DNA of 57,169 nt from JBBRXJ01 sp038248505 (GCA_038248505.1 JBBRXJ010000009.1:1-57169); one strand, 5' to 3'. Shown: positions 26,300 to 36,388, counted from the first letter of the stretch. Notes: generated by a model not told the origin, from the letters alone. Made by a program: numbers and translations.

Positions 26300-27599
26300 T
26301 TTCTCCCCATGTTAAGGTTTCTGAAAAAATATTTTGCCACCCCATCCAATCTCCTTTTTCTGTGAGTGATGTGTTGTGCCAAATAGTAACAAAGGTTCCT
26401 GAAACGGAATCAACAGCATCAAAAAGTTGTTTGTATTTTTCTAATGCCTGAGCTGTATTTAATTTTAGATAGTCATGAACGCTACCATCCATAATAGTTA
26501 TTGGTACTATCAATAGTTTTGATTCGGCATTTGAAGTTAAATCGAAGAAAAAAAATGGGGTGCATGTTCCAGCTCTAAAGCCCGGTTCATCGGCAAAGCC
26601 CATGCTGTAATCTATTTCTATTTCACTCTCAATTAATTTATTATAAGTGTTTGGTAAACTGAAACGAAGGTAGTGCATTCTGCTTTTTTTAATTTTTGTT
26701 TGCAAAATTGTTTCTAGTTTTATGCGTTCTTTTATTATGTTTTCAGGCTTTTCAAGTGAGTAGTATCCAGGGTGAATCGCTATTTCAGCTTTTTTTTGTA
26801 AATCTAAAATAAGCTTTTTAATACATTTGTTTTTGATGCTACTATTTTTATCAAATGTACTGTATGCTGCAAGTGTAATAAATATTAGGGCTTTCTTATT
26901 ATTTCTTTTATATTCGGTAAAAATAAAATCATATATATCATAAGGATCTTGTTGGAGTTTCATTAAAGTTGCGAGTTGGTTCTTGATATTTACAAAATTT
27001 AATGAAACAATAGATTTTGCTGAAGCCGCAATGGTTCTGTAAAAACTACGACCTTTATAAGCATAAGCAACATCAATATCAAAAGTAGCTAGATGTTTTG
27101 TTTTTCGAGAAGATAATTTATAGGAAGGGTATTGAGTTTGCAAAATGCTTGCAATATGCAAAGCCCAGATATCTGTCATCGGTTTATCAAGGAGATTGTT
27201 CTTTAGTGCAAACGACGCGCTTGCACTAAAGCGCATGTGCTTATCGGTCTTAAATGGAAGATATTCTTCATAGCGACTGATCATCCAAAAACAACAAGCA
27301 AAGAGATCGCATGGGAGGGTGGGATCATCTGAAGTTTTGAAAAATGCAATATGCTTTTCGCTTTGGATGAGTTGCGGTTGATGATCAAAAATAGTATTCT
27401 CAAAAAGTAATGAATGTGGAACCATTTTTATGGTTTCAGGGAAACATTTATCGGAGTAATTTATTTTAGTTTGATTAATATTTTTGAAAAATTCAATATC
27501 CGTGGTGACGTTAAATTGCACACCAAGTATATCATTGAAAATGTGTTTGCAAACATATTCCAGACGAGGACTAATTTTTTCTGTGAAAATGTAAATCAT
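26283..27599 (-). CDS. polysaccharide deacetylase family protein
   Basis: A 438-residue NodB-type protein without a signal peptide. The metal/catalytic Asp pair is in ATFDIDVAYAY, and the second metal site in EIAIHPGYYS; SMGFADEPGFRAGTCTPFFFFD matches the later conserved segment of the long Bacteroidota subfamily that carries an extra N-terminal domain (DUF7033). Expected role: deacetylation of an N-acetylated glycan or a related cell-surface reaction. First gene of a two-gene operon with the FemAB-like acyltransferase, so the pair may tailor one polysaccharide. Confidence 0.83.
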   Translation of the reverse strand: MIYIFTEKISPRLEYVCKHIFNDILGVQFNVTTDIEFFKNINQTKINYSDKCFPETIKMVPHSLLFENTIFDHQPQLIQSEKHIAFFKTSDDPTLPCDLFACCFWMISRYEEYLPFKTDKHMRFSASASFALKNNLLDKPMTDIWALHIASILQTQYPSYKLSSRKTKHLATFDIDVAYAYKGRSFYRTIAASAKSIVSLNFVNIKNQLATLMKLQQDPYDIYDFIFTEYKRNNKKALIFITLAAYSTFDKNSSIKNKCIKKLILDLQKKAEIAIHPGYYSLEKPENIIKERIKLETILQTKIKKSRMHYLRFSLPNTYNKLIESEIEIDYSMGFADEPGFRAGTCTPFFFFDLTSNAESKLLIVPITIMDGSVHDYLKLNTAQALEKYKQLFDAVDSVSGTFVTIWHNTSLTEKGDWMGWQNIFSETLTWGENDPLS

Positions 27600-27699
27600 T
27601 TGTTTTGAGGAGCTGAATTTAGTTCAAAAACATATAAAGAATTCGGTATTTGTGAAGTTAAAAGATAAAATACATTAATATGGCTAATAAAATCAGTAA

Positions 27700-28548
27700 T
27701 TAGGTGAAAAGCATATTTGTCATTTTTAAGCTTAATTGCCAAAGTTTTTTACGACCTTGTGAATTGTATGCAATTTTATTTGCTTTAATTTCCTTGCAAT
27801 CCATTATGTATTTGCCGTTTAAAGATCCACCTTCAGCAGAAGTTGCAAGCCATATTATTGTTTCGGCTCCCTTTTCAGCGCTGCGAAGAATGGGGCTCAT
27901 TAAGCGAAATAGAAATCCAAATAAGCCAGAAGTATTAGCAGAGAATCCTGTGTTAACACCACCCGGATGCATTGCATTGCAAATGATATTCGTATTTGCA
28001 ATTTTTTCAGCAAGTTCAATAGTGAACATCACATTTGCTAATTTTGATTGACAGTACGCTTTAAATGGTGTGTAATGGGTACTGAGATTAACATCATCAA
28101 AATAGATTTCACCCATATTGTCGAGTCGTGATGCTACATTAATAATACGCCCATTTATTGAGCCTTTAATCGAATCTAGTAATAAATTGGTTAATAGAAA
28201 ATATGCTAAATGGTTAACAGCAAAAGTTGTTTCAATATGATCAGCGGTAAAATTTAGTTTGGGATTAATTGAGCCTGCGTTATTTATAAGCACATCTATA
28301 ATTGGATAGCTAGCTTTTAATTCACTTGCTAATTTTTTTATATCAGCTTGTGATGACAGATCTGCAATTCGTAAATCTATTAGTTTATTATTTGTAGCAG
28401 CTTCAATTTCAGCTTTTACGGTCATGCCTTTATCTTTATTCCGACAGACCATAACCACCCTACAACCTAATGTAGCAATGGTTTTTGCAGTGGCTTTGCC
28501 AATTCCCGAACTTGCTCCAGTAATTACAAAAACCTTAGATTTATTCAT
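27700..28548 (-). CDS. short-chain dehydrogenase/reductase
   Basis: Classical SDR of 282 residues: cofactor loop ITGASSGIGKATA, NNAGSIN, catalytic Ser in VASRLD, and YCQSK as the YxxxK pair. The Arg-rich start of the fold (VCRNKDKG) suggests NADP preference. Layout resembles the retinol-dehydrogenase-like SDR group; substrate unknown. The start codon overlaps the argF stop (ATGA), so it is co-translated with ornithine carbamoyltransferase, an unusual pairing that gives no obvious clue to substrate. Confidence 0.88.
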   Translation of the reverse strand: MNKSKVFVITGASSGIGKATAKTIATLGCRVVMVCRNKDKGMTVKAEIEAATNNKLIDLRIADLSSQADIKKLASELKASYPIIDVLINNAGSINPKLNFTADHIETTFAVNHLAYFLLTNLLLDSIKGSINGRIINVASRLDNMGEIYFDDVNLSTHYTPFKAYCQSKLANVMFTIELAEKIANTNIICNAMHPGGVNTGFSANTSGLFGFLFRLMSPILRSAEKGAETIIWLATSAEGGSLNGKYIMDCKEIKANKIAYNSQGRKKLWQLSLKMTNMLFT

Positions 28549-29558
28549 AATGTTGAATTATCAATAAGAGTTGCTACCATAATTGCCTTTATTGTGTGCA
28601 GTCGGTTTTCAGCCTGATCAAATACAATGGAGTTTTTTGATTCAAAAACATCTTCGGTGACTTCCATATTTTCAATTCCATATAATTGAAATATCTTTTC
28701 GCCAATTTTAGTGTTTCTATTGTGAAATGCTGGAAGACAGTGCAGAAGGCGTACATTTGGATTTTCTGTTTGTTTTATTACCGAACTATTTATTTGGTAA
28801 GGGTACAACAATTCAATACGTTTTTTCCAAGCATCTTCAGGCTCGCCCATTGAGAGCCAAACATCTGTATAAATGAAATCAACATTTTTTACCGCATCGG
28901 CTACGGAGTCTCCAATGGATAATTTAGCTCCAGTGGTTGTCGCTATTTTCATACATGTAGCAATAAGTTCGGCTGAAGGTTGACATTCTTTAGGGGCGGC
29001 AATACGAAAATCCATTCCCATTTTTGCAGCGCCAACTAAAAGAGAATTGCCTACATTATTTTTAGCATCGCCTAAATAAGCGAACTTTACTTTCTTTAAA
29101 TCGGGCCCAAAATGTTCCATCATTGTTAGGAAATCGCCTAGAATTTGAGTTGGGTGAAATTCGTTTGTAAGTCCATTCCATACAGGTACACATGAGTATT
29201 TGGCTAATTCCTCAACAACATTTTGACCGTATCCGCGATACTGAATGCCATCATACATTCTTCCCAAAACACGTGCCGTATCTTTCATCGTTTCTTTATG
29301 ACCAATCTGTGATCCGGCTGAGTCGAGGTAAGTAACTTGAGCAGCCTGATCATAACATGCAACCTCAAAGGCACAACGGGTACGTGTGGATGTTTTCTCG
29401 AAAATAAGAACAATGTTTTTCCCCTTTAAGTATTGTTTTTCTGTTTTGTTTTTTTTTGAGAATTTTAATTCAGCAGATAAATTCAGCAGATACAAAATTT
29501 CTGCAGGTTCGAAATCGAGTAGTTTTAAAAAGCTCCTATTGTGTAGATTAATGACCAT
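28545..29558 (-). CDS. argF: ornithine carbamoyltransferase
   Basis: Forms citrulline from ornithine and carbamoyl phosphate, or the reverse in the arginine deiminase route. Seen in 337 residues: carbamoyl-phosphate loop FEKTSTRTRCAFEVA, GHKET, HPTQILGDFLTM, the ornithine-binding DVWLSMGE and the catalytic HCLPAFHN. Length and the HCLP-AFHN form match ordinary OTCs of the ArgF/ArcB type rather than the N-acetyl- or N-succinyl-ornithine carbamoyltransferases common in Bacteroidota. No other arg or arc gene is adjacent. Confidence 0.93.
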   Translation of the reverse strand: MVINLHNRSFLKLLDFEPAEILYLLNLSAELKFSKKNKTEKQYLKGKNIVLIFEKTSTRTRCAFEVACYDQAAQVTYLDSAGSQIGHKETMKDTARVLGRMYDGIQYRGYGQNVVEELAKYSCVPVWNGLTNEFHPTQILGDFLTMMEHFGPDLKKVKFAYLGDAKNNVGNSLLVGAAKMGMDFRIAAPKECQPSAELIATCMKIATTTGAKLSIGDSVADAVKNVDFIYTDVWLSMGEPEDAWKKRIELLYPYQINSSVIKQTENPNVRLLHCLPAFHNRNTKIGEKIFQLYGIENMEVTEDVFESKNSIVFDQAENRLHTIKAIMVATLIDNSTL

Positions 29559-29998
29559 GTAAATTATTTATTGTTCGTTTGTAAATCATTAAATGCTAAT
29601 GCGAAGTTCAAAATTAATATGAAAAAAATAATTAATTTAGTTAAAAGCTTTATGGTTTATTGTATCAACGCGTTTTAATTAAGTTTAACAAAAGTACTAA
29701 TTATGCAGCATTTGATTTAATAATAATGGGTTTAAATACAAATTTTGAGGTGTCAAATTGTATTAACGGCTAAGATTTATATTTGAATATGCAATTTTAA
29801 ATAGTTTTAAGCTTCTTTATTGAGTAAAACTTTATTCTGACTTAGTATTTATATGATCATCTCACCTGTTAATGTTTTAATAATATTCTAATTACTAGTA
29901 TTTTAAAAGATTTTGATAGAATTTTGCCTTCTATTAAGTATTTTTTTGTATTTTGCTAAGATAATATGCAAGGCATTTCTTGTTCTAAATTGCTGATA
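29559..29998. other. divergent intergenic region, no gene
   Basis: About 440 bases, very AT-rich, between argF (leftward) and the lipoprotein gene (rightward). No ORF with a credible start, no hairpin and no clear promoter pair were found. Confidence 0.6.
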
Positions 29999-30691
29999 AT
30001 GAAAAGACTTATACACATACTTCCTATTCTTGTAATTGTTTTGCTTGTATTAACATGTAGTGATAAGGAGAAATCGGATGACATTACTCAAGGAATTATT
30101 GTCTATAATGTTAGTTATCTTGAAAACACAATGGCTAAAAGTATTCCAGTTAATCTTTTACCTAAAAAGATGACTTTAAAATTTAAAGATGATAAATCAA
30201 ATATTGGAATTGAAGGCTTTATGGGATTGTTTGCCGTAAACATAATTACAGATCATAAGCGAGGTACATCAACTACTTTAATGAAAGTTATTGGTAATAA
30301 ATATAAATACGAGAGTGCTCCCGATGAATCATCTGTATTCTTTAGTGAAATTCCAGGGATGAAAATTGAATTACGACGTGGTCTTAAAGAGTTAGCTACT
30401 TTAGTTTGTAAACGCGGCAGAGTCTCTTTTCCAAGTAGTGAAATGGAGCCGTTCATGTTCTATTATACCAATAAAGTAAGAATTCTCAACCCCAATCAAG
30501 GAAATCCATATACTACTGTTGATGGGGTATTAATGAAATTTCAGGTAAAACTCAATAAGCTACGAATGGAGCTCACTGCTGATAAGGTAACTGAAGAGAC
30601 CATTGCTAATGATGAGTTTAAAATCCCAGATGGTTATAAAAAGGTATCTAAAAAGGATATGGAAGATATTCTGGGAACTCTTATGGAATAA
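29999..30691 (+). CDS. lipoprotein, possible DUF4412-like
   Basis: A 230-residue predicted lipoprotein: MKRLIHILPILVIVLLVLTC with the Cys as lipidation site, then a beta-rich body (GIIVYNVSY, MTLKFKDD, NPYTTVDGVLMKFQVKLNKLRMELTADKV, KIPDGYKKV). The closing PDGYKKVS is like the end of DUF4412 / LolA-type clamshell domains, so it may bind a hydrophobic ligand, but this is only a resemblance. The frame opens 11 codons earlier; the ATG at 29999 begins the signal. It precedes ftsK by 81 bases. Confidence 0.72.
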   Translation: MKRLIHILPILVIVLLVLTCSDKEKSDDITQGIIVYNVSYLENTMAKSIPVNLLPKKMTLKFKDDKSNIGIEGFMGLFAVNIITDHKRGTSTTLMKVIGNKYKYESAPDESSVFFSEIPGMKIELRRGLKELATLVCKRGRVSFPSSEMEPFMFYYTNKVRILNPNQGNPYTTVDGVLMKFQVKLNKLRMELTADKVTEETIANDEFKIPDGYKKVSKKDMEDILGTLME

Positions 30692-30772
30692 TCATTCCGC
30701 TACTTGTTAATTAGTTTTTCCCTTCCGAATAGTATTTTCATTAAATTTACCCCTGTTTACAATAATTAAGGC

Positions 30773-33184
30773 ATGAGTGCAAAAGCAAAAAAAGTAGAGG
30801 GTAAAAATCAAATTATAAGTTTTATTAAAGATGATAGAATTCGATTACTAACAGGTTTATTGTTGGTTTTGTTTTCTGCATTTATGTTATTTGCTTTTAT
30901 TTCATACCTATTTACATGGCGTGCTGATCAGAGCTTCGCCTTTGGCGAAGTACTTTCAGATGCATCAATACGAGCTGATAATTGGGCAGGTAAATCGGGG
31001 GCTCGTTTGGCTAATCTGTTTATAAGTAAGTGGTTTGGTGTATCTGCTCTGGCTATTCCATTTGTTTTTGGCTTGATTGGATTATCATTGTTGAATGTAA
31101 AACTCGGCAAACTGGGTAGATTGGTGCGATTGATTTTTATTTCAGTAATTTTAGGTTCACTCACCACTGCTTTTGTTTTCTCTCCATTCAAGTCTTTTTT
31201 AGGTAGTGGATTTGGAGGTTATCACGGTTTGGTCATTACGGAATGGTTGAATGCTGTTCTTGGAAAAGTAGGTACTGGTTTCGTTCTTTTTATACTAATT
31301 ATTACTTTTCTTGTTTTCTCATTCCAAGCTTTTTGGGAATGGTTAAAAATAGTATTAACAGCAAAGCAAAAGACTGAAATAGATACAGAGGAAAAAATAA
31401 CTGCAGAAACGGATACTGAAAAGGAAGTTGAACCTAATCCTGATAATACTGATCTTACTTTTGAAATTGAACGATTAACTGAATCAGCTGATGCCGTTAT
31501 TCCTGATCACGTTCTTCTTGAAGATGATGTTCGTAATAGTGAGGAAGATATGTTTAAAGAAGCCGATGAAGATGTAGAAGAAACGGAAGAAGAGGAAGGA
31601 AATGCAGAGGTAGTTGAGGGTGATGAGGATGTATTTGATGAGTCATCTTTAGGGGAATATGATCCGACACTTGATCTATCTGAATTTCGCTTACCGCCAA
31701 TAGATTTACTTGACAAACATGAAGCAAATAATATTGATGTAACAGACGAAGAGCTTATCTCAAACAAGAAGCGTATTGTTCAAACGCTTGCAGATTATAA
31801 GATTCAAATCAAATCGATAAAAGCTACAATTGGCCCAACTGTTACCTTGTATGAAATTGTTCCTGAAGCAGGTGTTCGTATCTCAAAAATAAAGAATCTC
31901 GAAGACGATATTGCTCTCAGCATTTCGGCCATTGGAATTCGTATTATTGCCCCAATACCAGGCAAAGGAACCATAGGCATTGAGGTTCCTAATCAAACGC
32001 CGCAAATTGTTTCGATGCGTTCTGTTCTATCGTCGCCCAAATTTGTTAATACTACAGCAGATTTGGCTGTAGCCATTGGTAAAACGATACAGAATGAGAC
32101 TTTTGTTTTTGACCTAGCAAAGATGCCTCATTTATTGGTGGCTGGTGCTACAAGTATGGGTAAATCAGTAGGTTTGAATTGTATTATCACATCACTATTA
32201 TACAAGAAGCATCCATCCGATTTGAAATTTGTGTTTATTGACCCCAAAAAGGTTGAATTAACCATGTACTCAAAGCTCGATAAACATTATTTGGCAAAGC
32301 TTCCGGATGATGAAGAGGCAATATACACTGATACAAAGAAAGTAATTAATGTGCTTAACTCTCTTTGTATTTTAATGGATAGCCGCTATGATCTGCTTAA
32401 GAAAGCACACGTTAAAAATATCAAAGAGTATAATGTTAAATTTAAAGCACGTAAGCTCAATCCCAATCATGGTCACTACTACATGTGTTATATTGTAGTT
32501 GTTATTGATGAGTTTGCTGATTTAATATCAACTGCAGGAAAAGAGATAGAAACGCCTTTGGCTCGATTGGCTCAGGTTGCGCGTGCTATAGGTGTTCATT
32601 TGATTGTAGCAACTCAACGTCCTTCGGCTAATATTATTACAGGGGTAATTAAAGCAAACTTCCCATCACGTATAGCTTTTAGGGTATCGTCAATGATTGA
32701 TTCACGTACCATTTTAGATTCGCCAGGAGCAAATCAATTGATTGGACGTGGCGATATGCTTATTACTGCTGCTGGTGCTGATTTAATTCGTATTCAATGT
32801 GCATTTATAGATACGCCAGAGATTGAGCGATTGACAGAATTTATTTCAAGTCAACAACATTATCCGGAGTGTATGTTATTGCCCGAGTTTAATGCCGATG
32901 AAAACAGTCTTGGTGAACCAGAGGCACAAGATAATGGTCGTCGAGATGAATTATTTGAAGAAGCAGCACGTCTTATCGTAGGTCATCAACAAGGCTCCAC
33001 TTCACTAATACAACGTAAGTTTGCTATAGGGTATAATCGTGCAGGTCGTATAATGGATCAATTGGAGCGAGTAGGAGTGGTTGGTGCATTTGAAGGGAGC
33101 AAGGCTCGTAAAGTGCTTTACCCAGATATGTACACCCTCGAGAAGTTTCTTAATGAGTTAAGTGGTAAAGGGAGTGGTAATTAA
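30773..33184 (+). CDS. ftsK: DNA translocase FtsK
   Basis: Septal DNA pump acting in chromosome dimer resolution. The 803 residues show four N-terminal membrane helices (about 25-180), an acidic low-complexity linker (about 200-310, rich in EE/ED), the alpha/beta motor with Walker A GATSMGKS, Walker B VVVIDEFAD and the RPS sensor in ATQRPSANIITG, and the C-terminal gamma winged helix (about 715-800, IQRKFAIGYNRAGRIMDQLE) that reads KOPS-type sequences. The linker is short compared with E. coli. lolA follows, as is usual in Bacteroidota. Confidence 0.96.
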   Translation: MSAKAKKVEGKNQIISFIKDDRIRLLTGLLLVLFSAFMLFAFISYLFTWRADQSFAFGEVLSDASIRADNWAGKSGARLANLFISKWFGVSALAIPFVFGLIGLSLLNVKLGKLGRLVRLIFISVILGSLTTAFVFSPFKSFLGSGFGGYHGLVITEWLNAVLGKVGTGFVLFILIITFLVFSFQAFWEWLKIVLTAKQKTEIDTEEKITAETDTEKEVEPNPDNTDLTFEIERLTESADAVIPDHVLLEDDVRNSEEDMFKEADEDVEETEEEEGNAEVVEGDEDVFDESSLGEYDPTLDLSEFRLPPIDLLDKHEANNIDVTDEELISNKKRIVQTLADYKIQIKSIKATIGPTVTLYEIVPEAGVRISKIKNLEDDIALSISAIGIRIIAPIPGKGTIGIEVPNQTPQIVSMRSVLSSPKFVNTTADLAVAIGKTIQNETFVFDLAKMPHLLVAGATSMGKSVGLNCIITSLLYKKHPSDLKFVFIDPKKVELTMYSKLDKHYLAKLPDDEEAIYTDTKKVINVLNSLCILMDSRYDLLKKAHVKNIKEYNVKFKARKLNPNHGHYYMCYIVVVIDEFADLISTAGKEIETPLARLAQVARAIGVHLIVATQRPSANIITGVIKANFPSRIAFRVSSMIDSRTILDSPGANQLIGRGDMLITAAGADLIRIQCAFIDTPEIERLTEFISSQQHYPECMLLPEFNADENSLGEPEAQDNGRRDELFEEAARLIVGHQQGSTSLIQRKFAIGYNRAGRIMDQLERVGVVGAFEGSKARKVLYPDMYTLEKFLNELSGKGSGN

Positions 33185-33307
33185 TAGTACAAATGTAACT
33201 TTATGCCTCATTAAATAGTTATATATAAAAGCTATTTGTTAGTTCGTTTTTCTCTATGCGTTGTTATAAAAAATCTTGTGCCATTCTGTTTAGCCTAAAA
33301 AAAAAAT

Positions 33308-33994
33308 ATGATAAAAACACTTTCATTTTGTATTCTATTTTTGTTGACTGTAGCCGTATTCGCTCAGCAACCACAAGCGGTTAAGCCACTTCAAGATCCA
33401 ATGGCTGCTGATATTTTAAAAGATGTTTCGCAAAAAATGAATGCCTTAGCGACTATGAAAGTTGATTTTGTATTCAAACAAGAGGATAGCAAATCAGGTG
33501 ATACTGTTAGTTTTAAAGGAACTATTTTAATGAAGGGGGTAAAATATCATATTGATATGGGTGTGAGTGAAATCTTTTATGACGGCCTTACTATGTGGAC
33601 ATGGGTGAAAGAAAATAAAGAAGTGAATGTTATAGAGATACCCCCTACAGGCGATAATTCATTTGATTTTACGAATCCACGCAATCTTTTTACATTATAC
33701 AATGGTAATTACAAGTATAATTATATAGGAGAGGAAACGGTGGGTGGATCAATATGCCAGAAGATTGATTTGTTTCCTAAAGAAGTTAATTCAGAATATA
33801 CAAGAATGCGTGTTTGGGTTGATGGCAATAAAGATCAAATTAAAATGGTTAAAGTAATGTCAAGAAATGGAGAGCATTTTACATTTCGTATTCGTTCCTT
33901 TACTCCCAATATTACAGTTACTGATGATATGTTTCGCTTTAATTCTGACATACATAAAGATGTTGAAGTCATTGATCTTCGAGGAGTAAAATAA
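33308..33994 (+). CDS. lolA: outer-membrane lipoprotein carrier protein LolA
   Basis: Periplasmic chaperone for lipoproteins. Signal peptide (MIKTLSFCILFLLTVAVFAQ), then a LolA clamshell: ADILKDVSQKMNALATMKVDFVF, GTILMKGVKYHID, YDGLTMWTW and the closing FRFNSDIHKDVEVIDLR. 228 residues is normal. Its place just after ftsK is conserved in the phylum. The ATG is preceded by an A-rich stretch instead of a Shine-Dalgarno. Confidence 0.92.
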   Translation: MIKTLSFCILFLLTVAVFAQQPQAVKPLQDPMAADILKDVSQKMNALATMKVDFVFKQEDSKSGDTVSFKGTILMKGVKYHIDMGVSEIFYDGLTMWTWVKENKEVNVIEIPPTGDNSFDFTNPRNLFTLYNGNYKYNYIGEETVGGSICQKIDLFPKEVNSEYTRMRVWVDGNKDQIKMVKVMSRNGEHFTFRIRSFTPNITVTDDMFRFNSDIHKDVEVIDLRGVK

Positions 33995-34028
33995 TTTGCT
34001 TTTCCATTTATAAACAATAATTTAAAAA

Positions 34029-35915
34029 ATGAATTTACTTTCAATTGAGAATTTAACAAAAAGTTACAGCGATAAATTATTATTCCGCGATATTAGTTTT
34101 GGTATTAACGAAGGCGACCGTGTTGCACTCATAGCGCCTAATGGCACAGGTAAAACCACTCTTATAAATATCTTAAAGGGCCTAGAGATTCCAGATAAAG
34201 GCAAAGCAATATTCAGAAATGATCTCCGTATTGCATTTCTTGATCAGCTACCTGTTATAGATGAAAATAAGTCGGTACTCGATAGCGTATTGTTTGCAGG
34301 CTCGCAAATTACGAGTACTATTGCAGCCTATGAAGCAGCGCTTGAGGATTATACCCATGATCAGTCTGATAAACACATGAAGCAATTGCATCATGCAACG
34401 GCTGCAATGGATGATCAGGGGGCGTGGGATTATGAACAGAAAGTAAAACAAGTGCTTACCGAGTTAGGCTTAGTAGATGTGACTCAGTTGGCGGGTTCTT
34501 TAAGCGGTGGGCAACGTAAGCGATTGGCATTAGCATCAGTTTTATTGCAACAGGCAGATTTGCTTATTTTGGATGAACCCACCAATCATCTCGATTTAGA
34601 AATGATTGAATGGCTTGAAGATTATATTGTGAGCAATGACCTATCGTTGTTGCTCGTTACACATGATCGTTATTTTCTCGATTCGGTTTGCAATAAAATT
34701 ATCGAATTAGATCAAGCGAAACTTCATTTCTATTCAGGTAATTTTGAATATTTTATGGAAAAAAAAGCGGAGCGCGGATTAGCTGAAATTGCAGACAGTG
34801 AACGCACACGAAATCTTTATAAAAGAGAATTAGAATGGGTGCGCAGAATGCCCAAAGCTCGCACTACAAAATCAAAATCGCGTGTTGATGCTTTTTATAA
34901 AATCGAAGAAAAAGCACATCAGTATCATCAAGAGCAGCAAATAAAATTATCGGTAAAAATGAGCCGAATGGGAGGTAAGATTTTAGAGTTGCATAATGTC
35001 ACAAAAGCTTATGATGACTTGCTTCTAATAAAAGATTTTAGCTACGATTTTAGGAAGGGAGAAAAAATAGGTATTGTTGGTAAAAATGGTATTGGTAAAT
35101 CAACTTTATTAAATATCATTATGGACTTGGTTCCTGCCGACACAGGCAAAGTGGTTTCTGGAGAGACGATTATTTTTGGCTATTATAATCAGTCAGGAAT
35201 GGTTGTGGGAGAAGATAAGCGCGTTATTGAAGTGGTTACCGATATTGCAGATTTTATACCGATGGCCGATGGTAGTATGATCTCAGCCTCTTCGTTACTC
35301 AGTCAGTTTAATTTTCCTCCTGCACAACAGTATAGTATGGTCTCTAAATTAAGCGGAGGGGAGCGACGTCGCTTGTACCTACTAACCTTGTTAATGAAGA
35401 ATCCTAATTTTTTAATTCTTGATGAACCTACCAACGATTTGGATATTCCGACCTTGCAAATTTTAGAAGATTTTCTTAATGACTTTAAAGGCTGCGTTAT
35501 CATTATTTCGCATGATAGGTATTTTCTTGATAAGCTCGCCGATCAGCTTTTTATTTTTGAAGGCAATGGTAAAATACGCGTGTATGCCGGTAACTATACC
35601 GAATACAGACTTGAGCGCATGGAGGAGGATGAGAAAAAAAGAAAAGCAGAACTGAAAATTTCTGAAACGGCTAGTACCAAAAATACTTCATCAACAGAAG
35701 TGAAAAAGAAACTAAGTTTCAAAGAGAAAACAGAATTAGAGAATCTCGATCGCGATATTAAAAAATTAGAAGAAGAGAAGATTGCTCTGGAAACGAAAAT
35801 GAATAATGGTATTACAGATCATACTGAATTGTCAAAAACAGCCAAACGTATTGCAGAGATAATTCAGCTGCTTGATGTTAAATCAATGCGATGGCTTGAA
35901 TTGAGTGGTGACTAG
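34029..35915 (+). CDS. ABC-F family ATPase (Uup/EttA-like)
   Basis: A soluble twin-ATPase protein with no membrane helices. The two nucleotide-binding domains carry Walker A GTGKTT and GIGKST, signatures LSGGQRKR and LSGGERRR, and Walker B segments LLILDEPTNHLD and FLILDEPTNDLD. Between them lies the ABC-F linker (about 240-310, basic: RRMPKARTTKSKSRVDAF). A C-terminal coiled coil (about 540-628) as in Uup, rich in Lys/Glu, probably binds DNA or ribosome. Expected to act on the ribosome; Uup-type by its tail. Confidence 0.92.
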   Translation: MNLLSIENLTKSYSDKLLFRDISFGINEGDRVALIAPNGTGKTTLINILKGLEIPDKGKAIFRNDLRIAFLDQLPVIDENKSVLDSVLFAGSQITSTIAAYEAALEDYTHDQSDKHMKQLHHATAAMDDQGAWDYEQKVKQVLTELGLVDVTQLAGSLSGGQRKRLALASVLLQQADLLILDEPTNHLDLEMIEWLEDYIVSNDLSLLLVTHDRYFLDSVCNKIIELDQAKLHFYSGNFEYFMEKKAERGLAEIADSERTRNLYKRELEWVRRMPKARTTKSKSRVDAFYKIEEKAHQYHQEQQIKLSVKMSRMGGKILELHNVTKAYDDLLLIKDFSYDFRKGEKIGIVGKNGIGKSTLLNIIMDLVPADTGKVVSGETIIFGYYNQSGMVVGEDKRVIEVVTDIADFIPMADGSMISASSLLSQFNFPPAQQYSMVSKLSGGERRRLYLLTLLMKNPNFLILDEPTNDLDIPTLQILEDFLNDFKGCVIIISHDRYFLDKLADQLFIFEGNGKIRVYAGNYTEYRLERMEEDEKKRKAELKISETASTKNTSSTEVKKKLSFKEKTELENLDRDIKKLEEEKIALETKMNNGITDHTELSKTAKRIAEIIQLLDVKSMRWLELSGD

Positions 35916-35922
35916 TGATTTG

Positions 35923-36330
35923 TTATAGTTGTATGGTGTAGTTGAGTTTTGTGCCCTTATCTTTAGTTTCTGTTATCTGATAATTGATATGAATTTGCTG
36001 CATAGGTAGTTTAAATGTTATTCTGGTTTTAAAGGTGGATGTTACTTTGTATCCTGGATTTTTTACATTGCCGTATTTCAATAGACTAACAAGCCTTAAT
36101 GCTTCTTCGTCGCAACCAAATCCTATTCCTTTTTCGAGTTGTATGTCTCGTACATTACCCTCACTATCTACTCTGTAATTTACTTGTACAGCCCCTTCAA
36201 TCCCTTTGTCTATGGCTTCTTGAGGATATCTTAAATTTCCCTCCATGAATTTTAGATAGGCATCTTTTCCTCCAGGGTATTCTGGAAGATCGAAGAACTT
36301 CTTTTTATTGCTTTTGTGCACGAGAGACAA
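35923..36330 (-). CDS. TonB C-terminal domain protein without a membrane anchor
   Basis: A 135-residue protein that is almost entirely a TonB C-terminal domain: FPGG-like opening (LPEYPGGKDAYLKFMEGN), YPQEAIDKGIEGAVQVNYRVDSEGNV and TFKTRITFKLP. Normal TonBs have an N-terminal membrane helix and a Pro-rich linker; neither is found here, and no ATG precedes the domain. The start is TTG (36330) or GTG (36321). In Bacteroidota such domains also occur in secreted or accessory proteins. It may be a decayed remainder of a longer tonB. Confidence 0.7.
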   Translation of the reverse strand: MSLVHKSNKKKFFDLPEYPGGKDAYLKFMEGNLRYPQEAIDKGIEGAVQVNYRVDSEGNVRDIQLEKGIGFGCDEEALRLVSLLKYGNVKNPGYKVTSTFKTRITFKLPMQQIHINYQITETKDKGTKLNYTIQL

Positions 36331-36374
36331 TTTTTATTAAAGATACAGATAAAATGTGAATTGTGATTCGCCGC

Positions 36375-36388
36375 GGTGGAGTGAGACG
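36375..36388. repeat. short GC-rich motif shared with 10.96 kb
   Basis: GGTGGAGTGAGACG, preceded by TTCGCCGCGG. The complement of 10962-10976 reads GGTGGATGTGAGACG, the same but for one extra T. TTCGCCGCGG is also the start of the palindrome at 55176-55189. These are the only clearly GC-rich words found in three AT-rich gaps. Too short to prove common descent. Confidence 0.35.
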
